Origin: Chrysophaeum taylorii | Lineage: Eukaryota; Sar; Pelagophyceae; Pelagomonadales; Pelagomonadaceae | DNA: 64,000 bases | Assembly (NCBI GenBank): GCA_029834535.1 | Contig: JAQMWT010000164.1 | Span: forward strand, 1 to 64,000 | Direction of reading: 5' to 3' | Shown here: piece after piece, positions 20,061 to 30,500 of the stretch | How positions within the stretch are numbered: position 1 is the stretch's first letter | Layout of the letters: every line of letters starts with the position of its first letter | The notes under the pieces: model-generated | The model's input: the letters and a program-made list of their open reading frames with translations, nothing else | Told to the model about the DNA's origin: nothing | Databases searched by the model: none | Made by a program: the position numbers and the translations under genes

Positions 20061-21925
20061 CTGATGAAACTCGCCCGCGAATCGGCGGCGTTTCACGGGA
20101 AGGCGACGCATACCGACGCGAGAGACCGTGATTGCCGTGGCTTTCGGGACAAACCATGCTGCAGGATCACGGTCAATTGACCAATCATAGGGAAGAACGC
20201 AAATAGGTCGGACGGCCTTCGGGGTCAAAGGGTACTGGTCGCCACCAGCGCAAAAAGGATGCGCGCGTTTCTGCTGCGGCCGGAGGATACAACCCTCGTA
20301 CCAAACCCCTTCGATTTTACGGTCAGCTGTGCCTGGATACAGCTCGGTGGTGTGTCCGGGAGTCGAATTCACAGACAAGCACATTATCACCACCCGTGTC
20401 TTGCACCTCAACTATGAGCAGGTGGCCGTCAAACACGCACAAGGCAACGTCACCACGGATGATTCCTGCCATGGCGCGATCAGCCCGAAATTCGGGCCAA
20501 ACAAGGCCGGCAGCATCCACATGAAGTAATTTCTTCAAGCGCGCGACGAACTAAGCAGGGTCAACCGCTGAAGGAGGAATACATGCGTCATGGCGGGTAT
20601 ATCCGTACGCCACGAGGAAGGAGGTGGACTGCAAGACCTCGTTCTCGTGGTACACCCGCAACAGCGAGCGCAAGATCGACGACAGTTCGATCAGCTGGAG
20701 CAGCGGTGCCAGGGAGCGGACCACCCCCAGTAAGTTGCACGTCATTTGCGCTGGACCATACGATGGTGCCCTCGACCCACCCGAAACGTGTGCGGTCCAG
20801 GTGATCGATTTGGCATTTGAAGCATGGCTGCATTCGAAGACAGGGGATCTGACGCCAAAACGCATTTCAGCCTGTCGAATGAGCGCCTCAATCAACCGTG
20901 TCGCGAGGCCACCCCGATGCAACAAACGCGCCATCTACCCCAGACGATCCGCATGAAATTTGTCAACCCAGGATGGTAATAAGCCTGTACCTCCGAGGGT
21001 TGCGGGTGTTTGTAATACAAAACCAAGCGATTGGTTCGTTCGCTCAAACGCGCTTGCTTCAAGAATAGAGACTCCACTTCACGTTGAAGTGAATCCACAA
21101 GGCGCTGTTCGAAACATTCAAACGAAAGCGATAGGCAAGCTTACTCCAGAGCACTTGTTCAGGAAGGTAGCGTGTGCTATCCGGAGATACCGGAACGGCG
21201 CGGAGCTTAGCCACAAAATTGTCGACAATGTGGCGAATTGAATCAGCATCGTCAAGATACTCGCTAGCAGGAGACCACTAGATCCCCAAGTACCGCACAC
21301 CGTGGTCAAAAGGAATAACAGGAAGTTCACAACATTTGGCTGATATAGGCCCAATGCGAGGCGGATCATCAACACCGAGCTGTAAGCGTGCATGGCGAAA
21401 TAACACGGTGGTATCGTTGAGCCAAGACCGCCAATTCTGTGCCGCGAGATCGAGGGGACCCTTGAAGCACTCGAGGCTCAGCGCTTTGGTTTTCGTGACG
21501 TTGAATCGGATTGCGAAGTACTCAAAAAAGAGGCTGCAAACATTGGCTCTAAGCCGCGACGCGTAGTCGATACCACAAAGCATCAACAACAAAGCATAAG
21601 CTGGCCGTGCCGCGAGCGGGGTCATGGGTGACAAGAGTGGGAACACAAGTAGAACCAAACTCAGGAGGGCGCCACAATCCCGCCCCCGTGACTTCGAGAT
21701 GGCCCTCGGGAACATGACAAGGGTTTGCATATCCGACAGTATAGAATAAAATGCCAACCAGTTACTAGGGGATTCGGATGCAACATGGGCTGTGCCGCCG
21801 GCAAAAGAAAAGAGAAGGACTCCTCGTCGACTCTCAAGAAGGATGTTGACGTGCCGCGCGCTGTGACCACCTGCGCCCGATTACCAACATCCTGTTGTAG
21901 GTAGTAGGTCGATAAGAGAAGTTAA

Positions 21926-22297
21926 TCAAAAGCGACGTAGGGCCATCTCCTTGCCTAACCAAACAGGAACACTATCGCAGGCCTTCGAAATGTCTTTGGC
22001 AACTGCAAGCAAGGGCACATGGTCCGCATAGGCTGGCCAATTAGATAAAGACACATCGATTGCAAGTGGCATCTGAACATCGCTACAAGCCCATGAGCCG
22101 TATTGCCCGGCATTGGAAAATTCGCAATTTTCCCAGATAGGTGCAATGCGGCCGAAGATCACCGCCCAGTAGGACTTCATTATGGTGTCCAACAGCGTGA
22201 TAGGACGCGACATCTCTTCGCTCGGATTGCCGGGGATCTTCGGGATTGGAACAACAGCCGCTCCTTTAACTACAGGAATATATGACGCGTAGCGCAA
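21926..22297 (-). pseudogene. LINE reverse transcriptase fragment (fingers/palm)
   Basis: Contains AAVVPIPKIPGNPSEEMSRP, then ITLLDTIMKSYWAVIFGRI, QYGSWACSD and the motif A block AKDISKACDSVP, all typical of non-LTR RT. The catalytic Asp of motif A is kept. The frame breaks on both sides and continues in pieces at 21278-21757 (FEYFAIRFNVTKTKALSLE, the thumb-side NxxKTK motif). Confidence 0.75.
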
Positions 22298-22587
22298 GCG
22301 GCATTGAGTAAACGCGAAAGGTCGTCGTGATACTCTGGATGAAGGCCTTTAACCATGTCAACCGTGGCACCAGAGAGGCCTGGCTGGTGTTTTGCCCGAA
22401 CGCCGCGTAGACCAGTAACGGTCCCACTCCTCTCGTGTAAGAGGAGCCACGACAATTGCATCGTGCGATTCATAAAGATTTGGCTTGCGGCGCAAATGGT
22501 CGAGTACAGGGGCGAACTTTGCTTTGGGGATACCCGCAGCTGCAAGTCGATATTGGAACCAGACGCCGCAATTTGTCGGCGTAGCTG

Positions 22588-23499
22588 TCATCCACGAGGG
22601 CCTGGGTCATCTAGAGCTGTTGTCTGGTACCAGAAAAGCCGTGAACCTCCGCCCATCCAGCTGTAGAAACGGCGGACCGAAACGCGGGCGACACCTGCTG
22701 GTTCGCTATGGATCCGCAGTTCGTTGGCGTCACGGGTGACGGTCGAAGCGCATTTGTCGCCCTTTCGGCCTCGCGCCATGACGGTACGAACCAGGTTACG
22801 AACACGAACGCAATCGGCCTTGTCGCGCTTTTTGGCGCGATCAATTAAAAGCTCCTGTTCTGCAGCGTGGAGCCGTGAGCGGTACTCCGAGTCCGCGTGA
22901 TTCAGCTGAAACTGCCACTGTGTGCGGTACTGATCAAGCCGGACTCGAGCGTCCGCACGTCGTTGACGGACGACGGCATCCGCGTCGTGGAGAGGGACCG
23001 ATGTGACCTCCATGAGCTCACCCACTTCTTGGAGGTCAAGGCCCAGGATGTTCCGCAGCGTACGGGCGTCCTCGCGTGCGAGTCGCGCAAACACGCGAGC
23101 GTGGTGACCGCGCCACCCTTTACCCGACATGATCAGCAAGGTACGTATGGCGCGTCGACGAGGACGTAGCTCGGTCGTAGCGTCTTGGACGCGCAGGCTG
23201 ACGTGGGACGCAAAACACCGGCGTCGTTTAGTCGCAACAGCAACAGCGGCGCCAGTCACACATCCCACAAGATCCGAGTACAAGGTATCAAGAACGGCAG
23301 TGTCGTCGGAACCGGTGAAAGAGCGGAGGCGTGTCATGAGGTTTGCTTCCACCCAGCGCTGAGATACGTAGTCCTTGTATAGATCCATAGCAACGTCGTC
23401 ATTGAGCCGGACGACGAAGGCAGTAGGATTGGGTGCCTTGGTAGGAGTCCGGAGCGCAGCTTCATCGACCCCAGGGACACTGTCCGGATTGAGCTCCAC
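22588..23499 (-). pseudogene. LINE ORF2 segment between endonuclease and reverse transcriptase
   Basis: 303 open codons, mostly Arg/Ala-rich helix. It runs from the end of the endonuclease (upstream HWPIAVELNPDS, the HxPI-type end at about 23515) to the RT entry (RVSVRRFYSWMGGGSRLF). Such linkers are characteristic of non-LTR retrotransposons, with a conserved layout and variable sequence. Confidence 0.6.
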
Positions 23500-24292
23500 G
23501 GCTATTGGCCAGTGTTCCGAGTTGGACGGTGGTCGGTCTCCAATTGAGTGGCCGGCAAGAACGCCCTCACGAACGAGAGAATGTTGCGCCGAGCCACAAA
23601 AAAGTTCATGTCGTTGGGAGCGGTGCAGCGTCGGAGGGTGGGGGTCGGGTTGTGACCACGGGTGAAATATAAACTCACCCTCGGGTCAATGGTACTCGCA
23701 CCGAGCGCATCAAATCAAGATGGTGTCGCTTGGGGTCGCCGGCGAGGTCAGTATCACGTGCCCCAGTGTTCCAGGCGGCGTTTTAGTCGCCCGCAGGCGC
23801 ACCCTGAATTTAAAGGTTCACGGTCGTCTTCTCGAGGTCGGTGCGGAGGACATCGTACACCGTCCAGGTGCCGCATTCAGAAGGCGCGGAGTTGTGTCTC
23901 TTGCTTACTACTACCAACTGCGCCGGCAAGCACGCGCCTCGGTGGGACGAGAAGAGCGAGGACGACAGAGCGGCAAGAAAGGAAGCAACGGAAGCGACAT
24001 CGGAGCTGACCGGCACAAGCTCTAAGGGCGGATAGCGCAACCGATGAGGTCGAAGGGTCGGAAGTGACCGCCCGCGAGTAACGACCGAGGACTGATCAAT
24101 CTCATCGCGGCAGAAGGCGGTGGACTGGGGCGGCCCATCGGGACGAAGGCGCCCGGGGGACCAATAGTTGCCGGAGCTCCTTGTCGAGCGCTTTCCACGC
24201 TCATCGGCGCGCATTGGACGGCGCATTGTGCCGCTTTCTTTGGGCAAACACTCACGTGCACAGACCGACCTATTTGGTCTTCGGGGGACAAG

Positions 24293-24310
24293 TTTTTTTT
24301 TTTTTTTTCT
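24293..24310. repeat. Poly-T tract
   Basis: A run of about 18 T followed by CTTTCTCGAG. It lies near the 5' side of the minus-strand LINE, so it is not that element's tail. It could be the tail of another, unseen minus-strand insertion or a simple repeat. Confidence 0.5.
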
Positions 24311-24461
24311 TTCTCGAGATTTGTGGACGATGCTAGCGGTAAGCGTCGTCTAGATCAACTCCTTGCGGGTGGCAGCGTGCTGTTCTGCGGCAGCGCGCCT
24401 CGCCCGAGATTATTCGAGATTATTCGGCGGCGGATCTTTGCGGACCCGCGGCCTTCGGCAC

Positions 24462-24801
24462 TGTGGCGTAAGGGAATTTATGCCTACCTGGCTCACCTTC
24501 AAATCTAGGCTCGCCGCTCGCGTCCGTGCCCTTGATCGAGTCACTGGACGTGGAAGGCCGTTCGCTCGCCACACAACCACAAACAACTTCCGTGCCTGGT
24601 CCTCACAAATTGAGGATCGGCTGTTGCTTTATGACTAAGATACTCTCGAACCACAGAAATCTTCAGGGTGACGTATGTCACGGAAAAGGAAGATGATGTC
24701 ATAGAGAAAACTGACATCATCAGAACGGAGCAGGGTGCCCCCTGATAAGGGGGGGGGGCTCTAGGAGGGGTAAGCCTTAGAAGGCGGGAGTTTCCGCCAC
24801 A
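24462..24801. repeat. Diverged solo LTR of the Gypsy family (340 bp)
   Basis: Aligns end to end with the LTR at 24973-25310: starts TGTGGCGTAAGG, ends TTTCCGCCACA. It has many substitutions, so it is older than the neighbouring copies. The flanking 5-mers do not match, so no target duplication is left or the ends are slightly misplaced. Confidence 0.82.
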
Positions 24802-24933
24802 GAGGCGCCTTCCATTGGGTTCGCATACCTCCTCTGCTTGAACTGCTGTCGGAATGTGTTGTCCAATCTTGGCTTTTGGATGGGAGCGCGCCCTCGCACC
24901 AGCGTCCGGAATGGGCGCGTCCGGATCAGTTCC

Positions 24934-24972
24934 TGTGGCGTAAGGAGAATTTTAGGGGCTACCTGGCGTGCC
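24934..24972. repeat. Left fragment of the older solo LTR hosting the Gypsy insertion
   Basis: 39 bp, from TGTGGCGTAAGGAGAATTTT to the target site GTGCC. Together with 35267-35570 it forms one complete LTR. The outer duplication GTTCC is at 24929-24933 and again at 35571-35575. Confidence 0.88.
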
Positions 24973-25310
24973 TGTGGCGTAAGGAGACTTTTAGGGGCTA
25001 CCTGGCGTGCCTTCGAATCCTGGCTCGCCGATCGCGTCCGTGCCTTTGGAGGGATCACTGGACGAGGATGGCCGTTCTCCCGCCACGCGACCACAAACAA
25101 CTCCTGCGCCTGGTCCTCTCAACTTGAGGATCGGCTGTTGCTTTATGATCAAGGATATATCGAAAATCAGAAATCAGGGTGACACATGTCACGGAAAAGG
25201 AAGATGATGTCATAGAAAACTCAGACATCATCGGAACGGAGTAGGGTGCCCCTGATAAGGGGGGGCCCTAGAAGAGGGGTAAGCCTTAGGAGGCGGGAGT
25301 TGCCGCCACA
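24973..25310 (-). repeat. Gypsy 3' LTR (338 bp)
   Basis: TGTGGCGTAAGG...GTTGCCGCCACA on the plus strand, with TGTGGC/GCCACA inverted termini. It has the same length as the 5' LTR, with about four substitutions between them. Confidence 0.93.
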
Positions 25311-25350
25311 GGACTTCCCTGGTAAGAATTCGAGCTGCCCCAGCGAGGTG

Positions 25351-26739
25351 CTAGCGCGAGGAACGCGGCTTCGCCTTACGAGCATCTCGTGAACGAATCT
25401 TCTGATAAACGCGGGTGATGATCGGTTCAGGAACTCGACCACTGCGTAAAGTAAACTTGGGGACCAACACGTCAATCTCGTGCGGAGCGAAATCCGTGAC
25501 ACAAGGAGTTGTGTTGGAGGAAATTCGGGACTTGTCGGTGAAACTTCGACCTTCAACGTCCTTGAATTCGGGCTTGAGCTTGCGGTGCGAAAGGTGAGAG
25601 GTCGGCTTGACATAAGCGACATCATCGTTCGGACCCAAATCGGAATAGAAATGTAGAGCAACACGATCATTTTGGTAATCGTAAGGCTCGTAAACTTCGG
25701 CAACATAAATCTTCTTGCGCCAATCAGAGCGCTTCCGGTTAGGAATCCGGAAAACAACAAACTTACCGTGCTGATAATCATCACGGAAGGTTTCTTCGGG
25801 TTTGCGGATGGTTTGATCAACGATCGGAGGTACCATTATCGGCGTGATCTGACTTACATGAACACGCCGCTCTTCGGGCGGAGAGTCGAGAGACTCAATC
25901 CTATAGGTGACCGGGGAGAGGCGTTCCTTGATAATAAACGGCCCTCGCCATTCCGGTCGAAGTTTGTTCTGAAGGAAAGGGATGTAGAGCAAAACGTGCG
26001 ATCCTTCCTTGTATTCAACATCAACATGATCAGCATTGTAAGCCAATCGCTGTTTCTTCAAAGCTTTATCACGAGCCTCGCGGACGATCTTTGTATAATA
26101 TTTCAATCGTTCGCGAGTCTCGGCGACTGCATCAGAGCGAGTCTTCGGCAATAATCGTGTATCAAAATCCATGAGCGTGTAGTCAGTCGGTAGCATCGGC
26201 TGACGGTTCAGGCGTAGCATAAAGGGAGAAATCTGCGTGCCTGGAATAAACTTGCGGTTATAGCAAAACGCAATATAATGGGCAAAGTCAGGCCAATCCG
26301 TGATGTTCCGGCCTTGAAGGCAAGCACGGAGGAAGGCCTTGATAAATCGGTTGACGCGCTCAGCCGGGTTCGACTGGGCATGATAAGGAATCGTAGTTTG
26401 GTATCGGGTGTTAAAGAGATGGCAGAACTCGCGCATCAACTTGTTCACGAACTCTTTACCGTTGTCGGTACGAATCATCTGGGGCAAGTAGCCCTTGAGG
26501 AGAATGTTAATGACAAAAGACTCGAGGACAGACTCAGCAGTCTTATCATTCAAAACATCCAGAATCAAGAAATGCGAGAACGGATCAAAAAATACTAGAA
26601 GATACGTCTCGGGACCAGCGCTGGGCAAGGGTCCAAATAAATCCATGCAAAGAACAGCACCATCACCATCGTAGACGGGCTGCTGCAAGAGTCCAGCTCG
26701 TTTCGGCTCAGGCGTACGAGCTTCTGACAAACTAAGCAT
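25351..26739 (-). CDS. Gypsy integrase core and C-terminal domain (frame-shifted from upstream pol)
   Basis: 462 open codons. The DDE catalytic core is visible: Asp in VLCMDLFGPLP, Asp in MIRTDNGKEF and Glu in SNPAERVNRF. A GPY/F module follows (RPEWRGPFIIKERLSPVTYR, about residues 265-285). After it comes a segment GKFVVFRIPNRKRSDW...VALHFYSDL, resembling chromo/BAH-like tails that guide some Gypsy integrases to chromatin; this last point is inference. The zinc-finger part lies in the next upstream ORF in another frame, with the change at about 26735. Confidence 0.87.
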   Translation of the reverse strand: MLSLSEARTPEPKRAGLLQQPVYDGDGAVLCMDLFGPLPSAGPETYLLVFFDPFSHFLILDVLNDKTAESVLESFVINILLKGYLPQMIRTDNGKEFVNKLMREFCHLFNTRYQTTIPYHAQSNPAERVNRFIKAFLRACLQGRNITDWPDFAHYIAFCYNRKFIPGTQISPFMLRLNRQPMLPTDYTLMDFDTRLLPKTRSDAVAETRERLKYYTKIVREARDKALKKQRLAYNADHVDVEYKEGSHVLLYIPFLQNKLRPEWRGPFIIKERLSPVTYRIESLDSPPEERRVHVSQITPIMVPPIVDQTIRKPEETFRDDYQHGKFVVFRIPNRKRSDWRKKIYVAEVYEPYDYQNDRVALHFYSDLGPNDDVAYVKPTSHLSHRKLKPEFKDVEGRSFTDKSRISSNTTPCVTDFAPHEIDVLVPKFTLRSGRVPEPIITRVYQKIRSRDARKAKPRSSR

Positions 26740-27509
26740 TCAGCAATGAAGACTCCAACTTCGTTCGACATGTGAGGCCACCAAAATCGTTCTTGGATAG
26801 CCTGGACGGTACTGTGACGTCCCATATGACCACCGTTAACCGGAGTGTCATGATAGAGTCGAATAATGCGTTTGCGCAACGTAGCAGGTGCAACAATCAT
26901 CGGGTGCGAATCAGCAGAAATGCGGTAAAGAACATCTTTAACGACTTCGAATCGGTCGTTCGCTCGAGAACGTCGCGGCGCCTGACCTTGGGCCATTCGG
27001 TAGCGAATATCCTCGTACGTAGCATCAGATTCTTGCTCACGTGCGATCTCAGCGAGCGTCATATTATCGGGTATCGTATCGATATACTCTTTGTAAGCGG
27101 CTGCGTCCTTGAAGATCTGTGGCTCATCACGCGCACGGTTCTTCCGACGTTGTCTCGTAGCGTGAGACGTAGCCAATTTCATCGGATCCTTTTCAGGGTC
27201 TTCGTCTTCGTCTTCCGGCAGTTCGGTCGTAATAAACGACATTATGAAGTGGCAGCCGGAGACGGGAAATCCTCGGTCATCAACAGGTCGGGGAAGCTCG
27301 TGGAACACTAAATAAGCGTGGTTCAAAGGTTCTCCAAACTCGTCAGTCTCGATGACATGATCTATCGGGTTGCGGGAGAGACAGTCAGGGATACTCATTC
27401 CCGGTGACTTTCCCGGCTTGTAACCAAGTTCAGGGTCAAAATTGGCGAGGCGCATCGCCCAACGAGCAAGCTGCCCAGACGAGTGCGTCGCCTTACGTAA
27501 AAACGTCAA
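26595..27509 (-). CDS. Gypsy RNase H end and integrase zinc-binding domain
   Basis: Begins with the end of RNase H and the tether (FLRKATHSSGQLARWAMRLA, then YKPGKSPGMSIPDCLSR). Later comes the H2C2 zinc finger of integrase (GGHMGRHSTVQAIQERFWWP and AECLVCQK). It follows the main pol ORF after a one-base frame change near 27515 and loses the frame again near 26735, after which its last 25 residues are non-homologous. The middle (about residues 85-160) is a charged spacer. Confidence 0.82.
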   Translation of the reverse strand: MTFLRKATHSSGQLARWAMRLANFDPELGYKPGKSPGMSIPDCLSRNPIDHVIETDEFGEPLNHAYLVFHELPRPVDDRGFPVSGCHFIMSFITTELPEDEDEDPEKDPMKLATSHATRQRRKNRARDEPQIFKDAAAYKEYIDTIPDNMTLAEIAREQESDATYEDIRYRMAQGQAPRRSRANDRFEVVKDVLYRISADSHPMIVAPATLRKRIIRLYHDTPVNGGHMGRHSTVQAIQERFWWPHMSNEVGVFIAECLVCQKLVRLSRNELDSCSSPSTMVMVLFFAWIYLDPCPALVPRRIF

Positions 27510-30500
27510 AATTTCGGTGATCGGTCTCCAAAACAGTCCGGTGCCCTTCGATGTAGGCTCGAAAGTGCTCTAGAGAAAGTATAACTGCCAGCAGCTCTAG
27601 CCGACGGGGCTCATAATTCCGCATCTCCTTCGGCACAGCTCGGCTCCAGTATTCAATTACTCGTTCTTCTCGAGTCACTCTTCCGGCATCGTCCTTGACT
27701 TCGACAATTTGGAAGAGATATGCTCCAAGTCCATCCTTGGAAGCATCGGATCGGATCTGAAAAGGCAGATCATAATCGGCGTGGTAGACTCCACGGGAAT
27801 CAACCAAAGCTTCAATAATCGTATTCCAAGCTTTCTGACACTCGGGCGTCCACTCAAACTTTACACCTTCGAGGCATAATCGTCTCAGCGGTTCCACAAT
27901 CTTCGAGTAGCCCTTCACATATCGCCGGCAGTAATTACTCATGCCGATGAAAGAGCGTATCTGGGTCTTCGGGGAAGTATTCGGTAAAGTACCTGGAATC
28001 GGCATCTTCTGCAGTGCTTCCAGCGTCTTCGGATTCGGCTTCAAGCCTTCTGGGGTAGAAATGTGTCCCAGAAATTCTATATCATCCTTGAGAAGGTGGA
28101 ACTTCGCGGTTCGACCGCTGTACCCTCTCTGTGCCAAGTGACACATCACTTCGATCAAAACTTGTAAATGTCGATGAAGATCGTCGGATCCCATCATAAT
28201 ATCGTCAACAAACGCAACCAAGTCTTGATACATCCATTTCGAAAGGTCGCTCGCCATTTGCTTGCAGAAAAGAGCTCCGGCCGTCTTCACACCTAGAGGT
28301 AATCGCAAGAAACTATGAGCGCCAAGTGGGCTAACCATCGTGACAGCGTCCTGCGCTGCCGGATCCAAACGAAGGTTGTGGTATCCCCATCTAATATCGA
28401 TGCATGTCCGCCATCGTCTCATCGCGAGAAAGGCTAAAGCATCATCTTGTCGAATGTTTGGCCAACTGTCATTGACCAATTGATCGTTGAGCTGACGTAA
28501 GTCAACTGCAGCACGGAACGCGTTTGACGTTCCAATCTCAGCTCCTTTCTTCGGAAGCATCAACACAGGAAAGCCCCAAGGTGATTTGGCCGGACGAATG
28601 ACTCCATCCCGGCACCACTCGCTGATCTGCTTGCGGAGACAATCGAGCTTCGCAGGCGTCAATCGGTAGGGCGTCATCTTAATCGGTCGCGGATTCGCGT
28701 CTTTGAATCGTAGAGACACAGGAGGCGAGTCCACAGGTCTCATAATCGGGTCGAAAAAGGCCCAAGAATATTGCACACAGTGACGGAGCATCAGTTTCGC
28801 CTCGTCGTCTAAGTGCGGATTGTCAGGAATTCCCAGCTCCTGCACAACCTTGTCAACTTCTTCCTTTGTAGGAATTTTAACTTTCATTGCTTCGTTGTTC
28901 TTGACATGCTCAGGAGTCTGCGGCAGTGGTGCACCCTCGGCATCGCGCGGCGCATCTCTCCATGGCACATCGAACTTTTTCTCGTATTTTAGTTTCACTT
29001 CCGGGTGGCTTTTGTTGATCCTCTCGCCTTTGACACGAACACTCGGCTCGCTCTTAATCTTCGGTTCCCGATCTCGCTCAGGATCTGGCGGAACGTCTAA
29101 ATTTAGTTGTCGGGGGGGCCCAGCAGAAGAAGCATGAGACGCCCCCGGCTCATCTGTTGCAGGCGGAATCAACGGTACCTCTGGAGGTTTCCATTTGGTG
29201 CGATCTTGAAGATCATCAGTCGACACCCATCTTATGACACGTGTGCGCGTGTTTAACAGCGGAACTTGTACGTGACGAAGGGTGGTTTCATCAATTTGTA
29301 AATAATAATCAAACGGTCGGTCTGCAGGACTCAACGCTGACGGCAAAGCTTCGCCGCTCAGGTGAAATTCCTTGGTCACAGAGTTGTGCAGATCGAGCAT
29401 TAATAAGGCCATCGTGTCAGGTGGCACGACGGACGCCAAGTGTTTCAACGAGGTCGTCCTGGCGAAGCCGGCCCAATCAAAATCAGGGGGCATCGTCAGC
29501 AACTCCGAAGTCATTTCCAGATTCAGAGATCTGTAATCGGAACGGTGCGGCCCTACGCGAAGCGGGACACGCGTAACAGTATAAGCTGCGTCTGTCGCGG
29601 CTCGTGATGATCCTAAATTGTTCATCTGAAGTAAATGTCGTTCGTCGGCGTAGCCAAGTGCGGCGGCGAACTTGTGCTGCATATTCTTGCAAGTCTTGGG
29701 AACTGCGCGCAAATGGAGCGGATGGCTGGAAACCAACAATCGCACGCGACAGCTCATCAAACTAGGAGTTATGTCGTAAAAATTGACGACGTAAACGTAA
29801 GGGTGCAAACGTGCAACGTAAGAAATAATCGAAGCCTCCTGCTCTATCAACCACATGAAGAAACCAGCCATCTTGCATAATTTCATCGTCCAGTGGGTAG
29901 CGGTGACTCCCTTCCCAACATCTCTGGAAGTCAAGTTGCACAGAGCGGAGTGTACGCAGGGTGGCGACGCGACACACATCGACGACGACCATTCCGCGTA
30001 GGGTAAATAAGATTCGATCAACCGTAAGGTTGTAACATAGCGACCACACAATGTGTGCTGCACCACAGGAATATTCGGAAAGTTCTTGTGGTGGATCTGG
30101 TTGGCGGTGTCCGACGCATCGAGTGCTAGCACGACTCGAAACGACGTCCCACACGTTTCGTTGGCTCGTTGGAGACCTAAAGTACTGCCTCCGGCTCCAC
30201 TGAACAGCATCACCACCTTGCGATAAGTGATTGGAAGCCATTGAACCTTTTCATATCGGCGGCGGATCTCCGCTTCGGTGATCTCGCGGCATTTCTTTTC
30301 ATCTTCTTCCGACCTTCGAGCGAAATCGTCGCTGCCTTCAGGTCGTTTGAGGGTGGACTTGTCCGTCATAGCGGTCATAGCGTCCTTCTGCACCGTGCTC
30401 AGCAGCATCGGCGGGGGAGATTCGTCGCATCGCGTCAAGTGACTAGCGACAGAAACGGTGAAAGAAAGGTTCCCCTTGTCGTATCCTTCTTCACATTCTT

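Larger units (their letters stand above)
17640..24290 (-). mobile_element. Degenerate LINE (non-LTR retrotransposon) with RNase H
   Basis: On the minus strand, in order from high to low coordinates: an endonuclease-to-RT linker ORF (23499-22588), reverse transcriptase fragments (22545-21280) and an RNase H domain split by a hAT-like insertion (20060-19763 and 18974-18600). RNase H after RT points to an I- or Tad-like group, as an inference. The RT YADD box is not intact (about 21590-21610 reads AYALLLMLCG), and frames change many times, so the copy is dead. Both ends are approximate; I found no target duplication or clear tail. Confidence 0.75.

Noticed and set aside
27505-27530. Programmed frameshift between RNase H and integrase
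   Set aside because: Gypsy elements do not normally shift inside RNase H, and a second unrelated shift occurs at about 26735; simple indels or sequence errors explain both.
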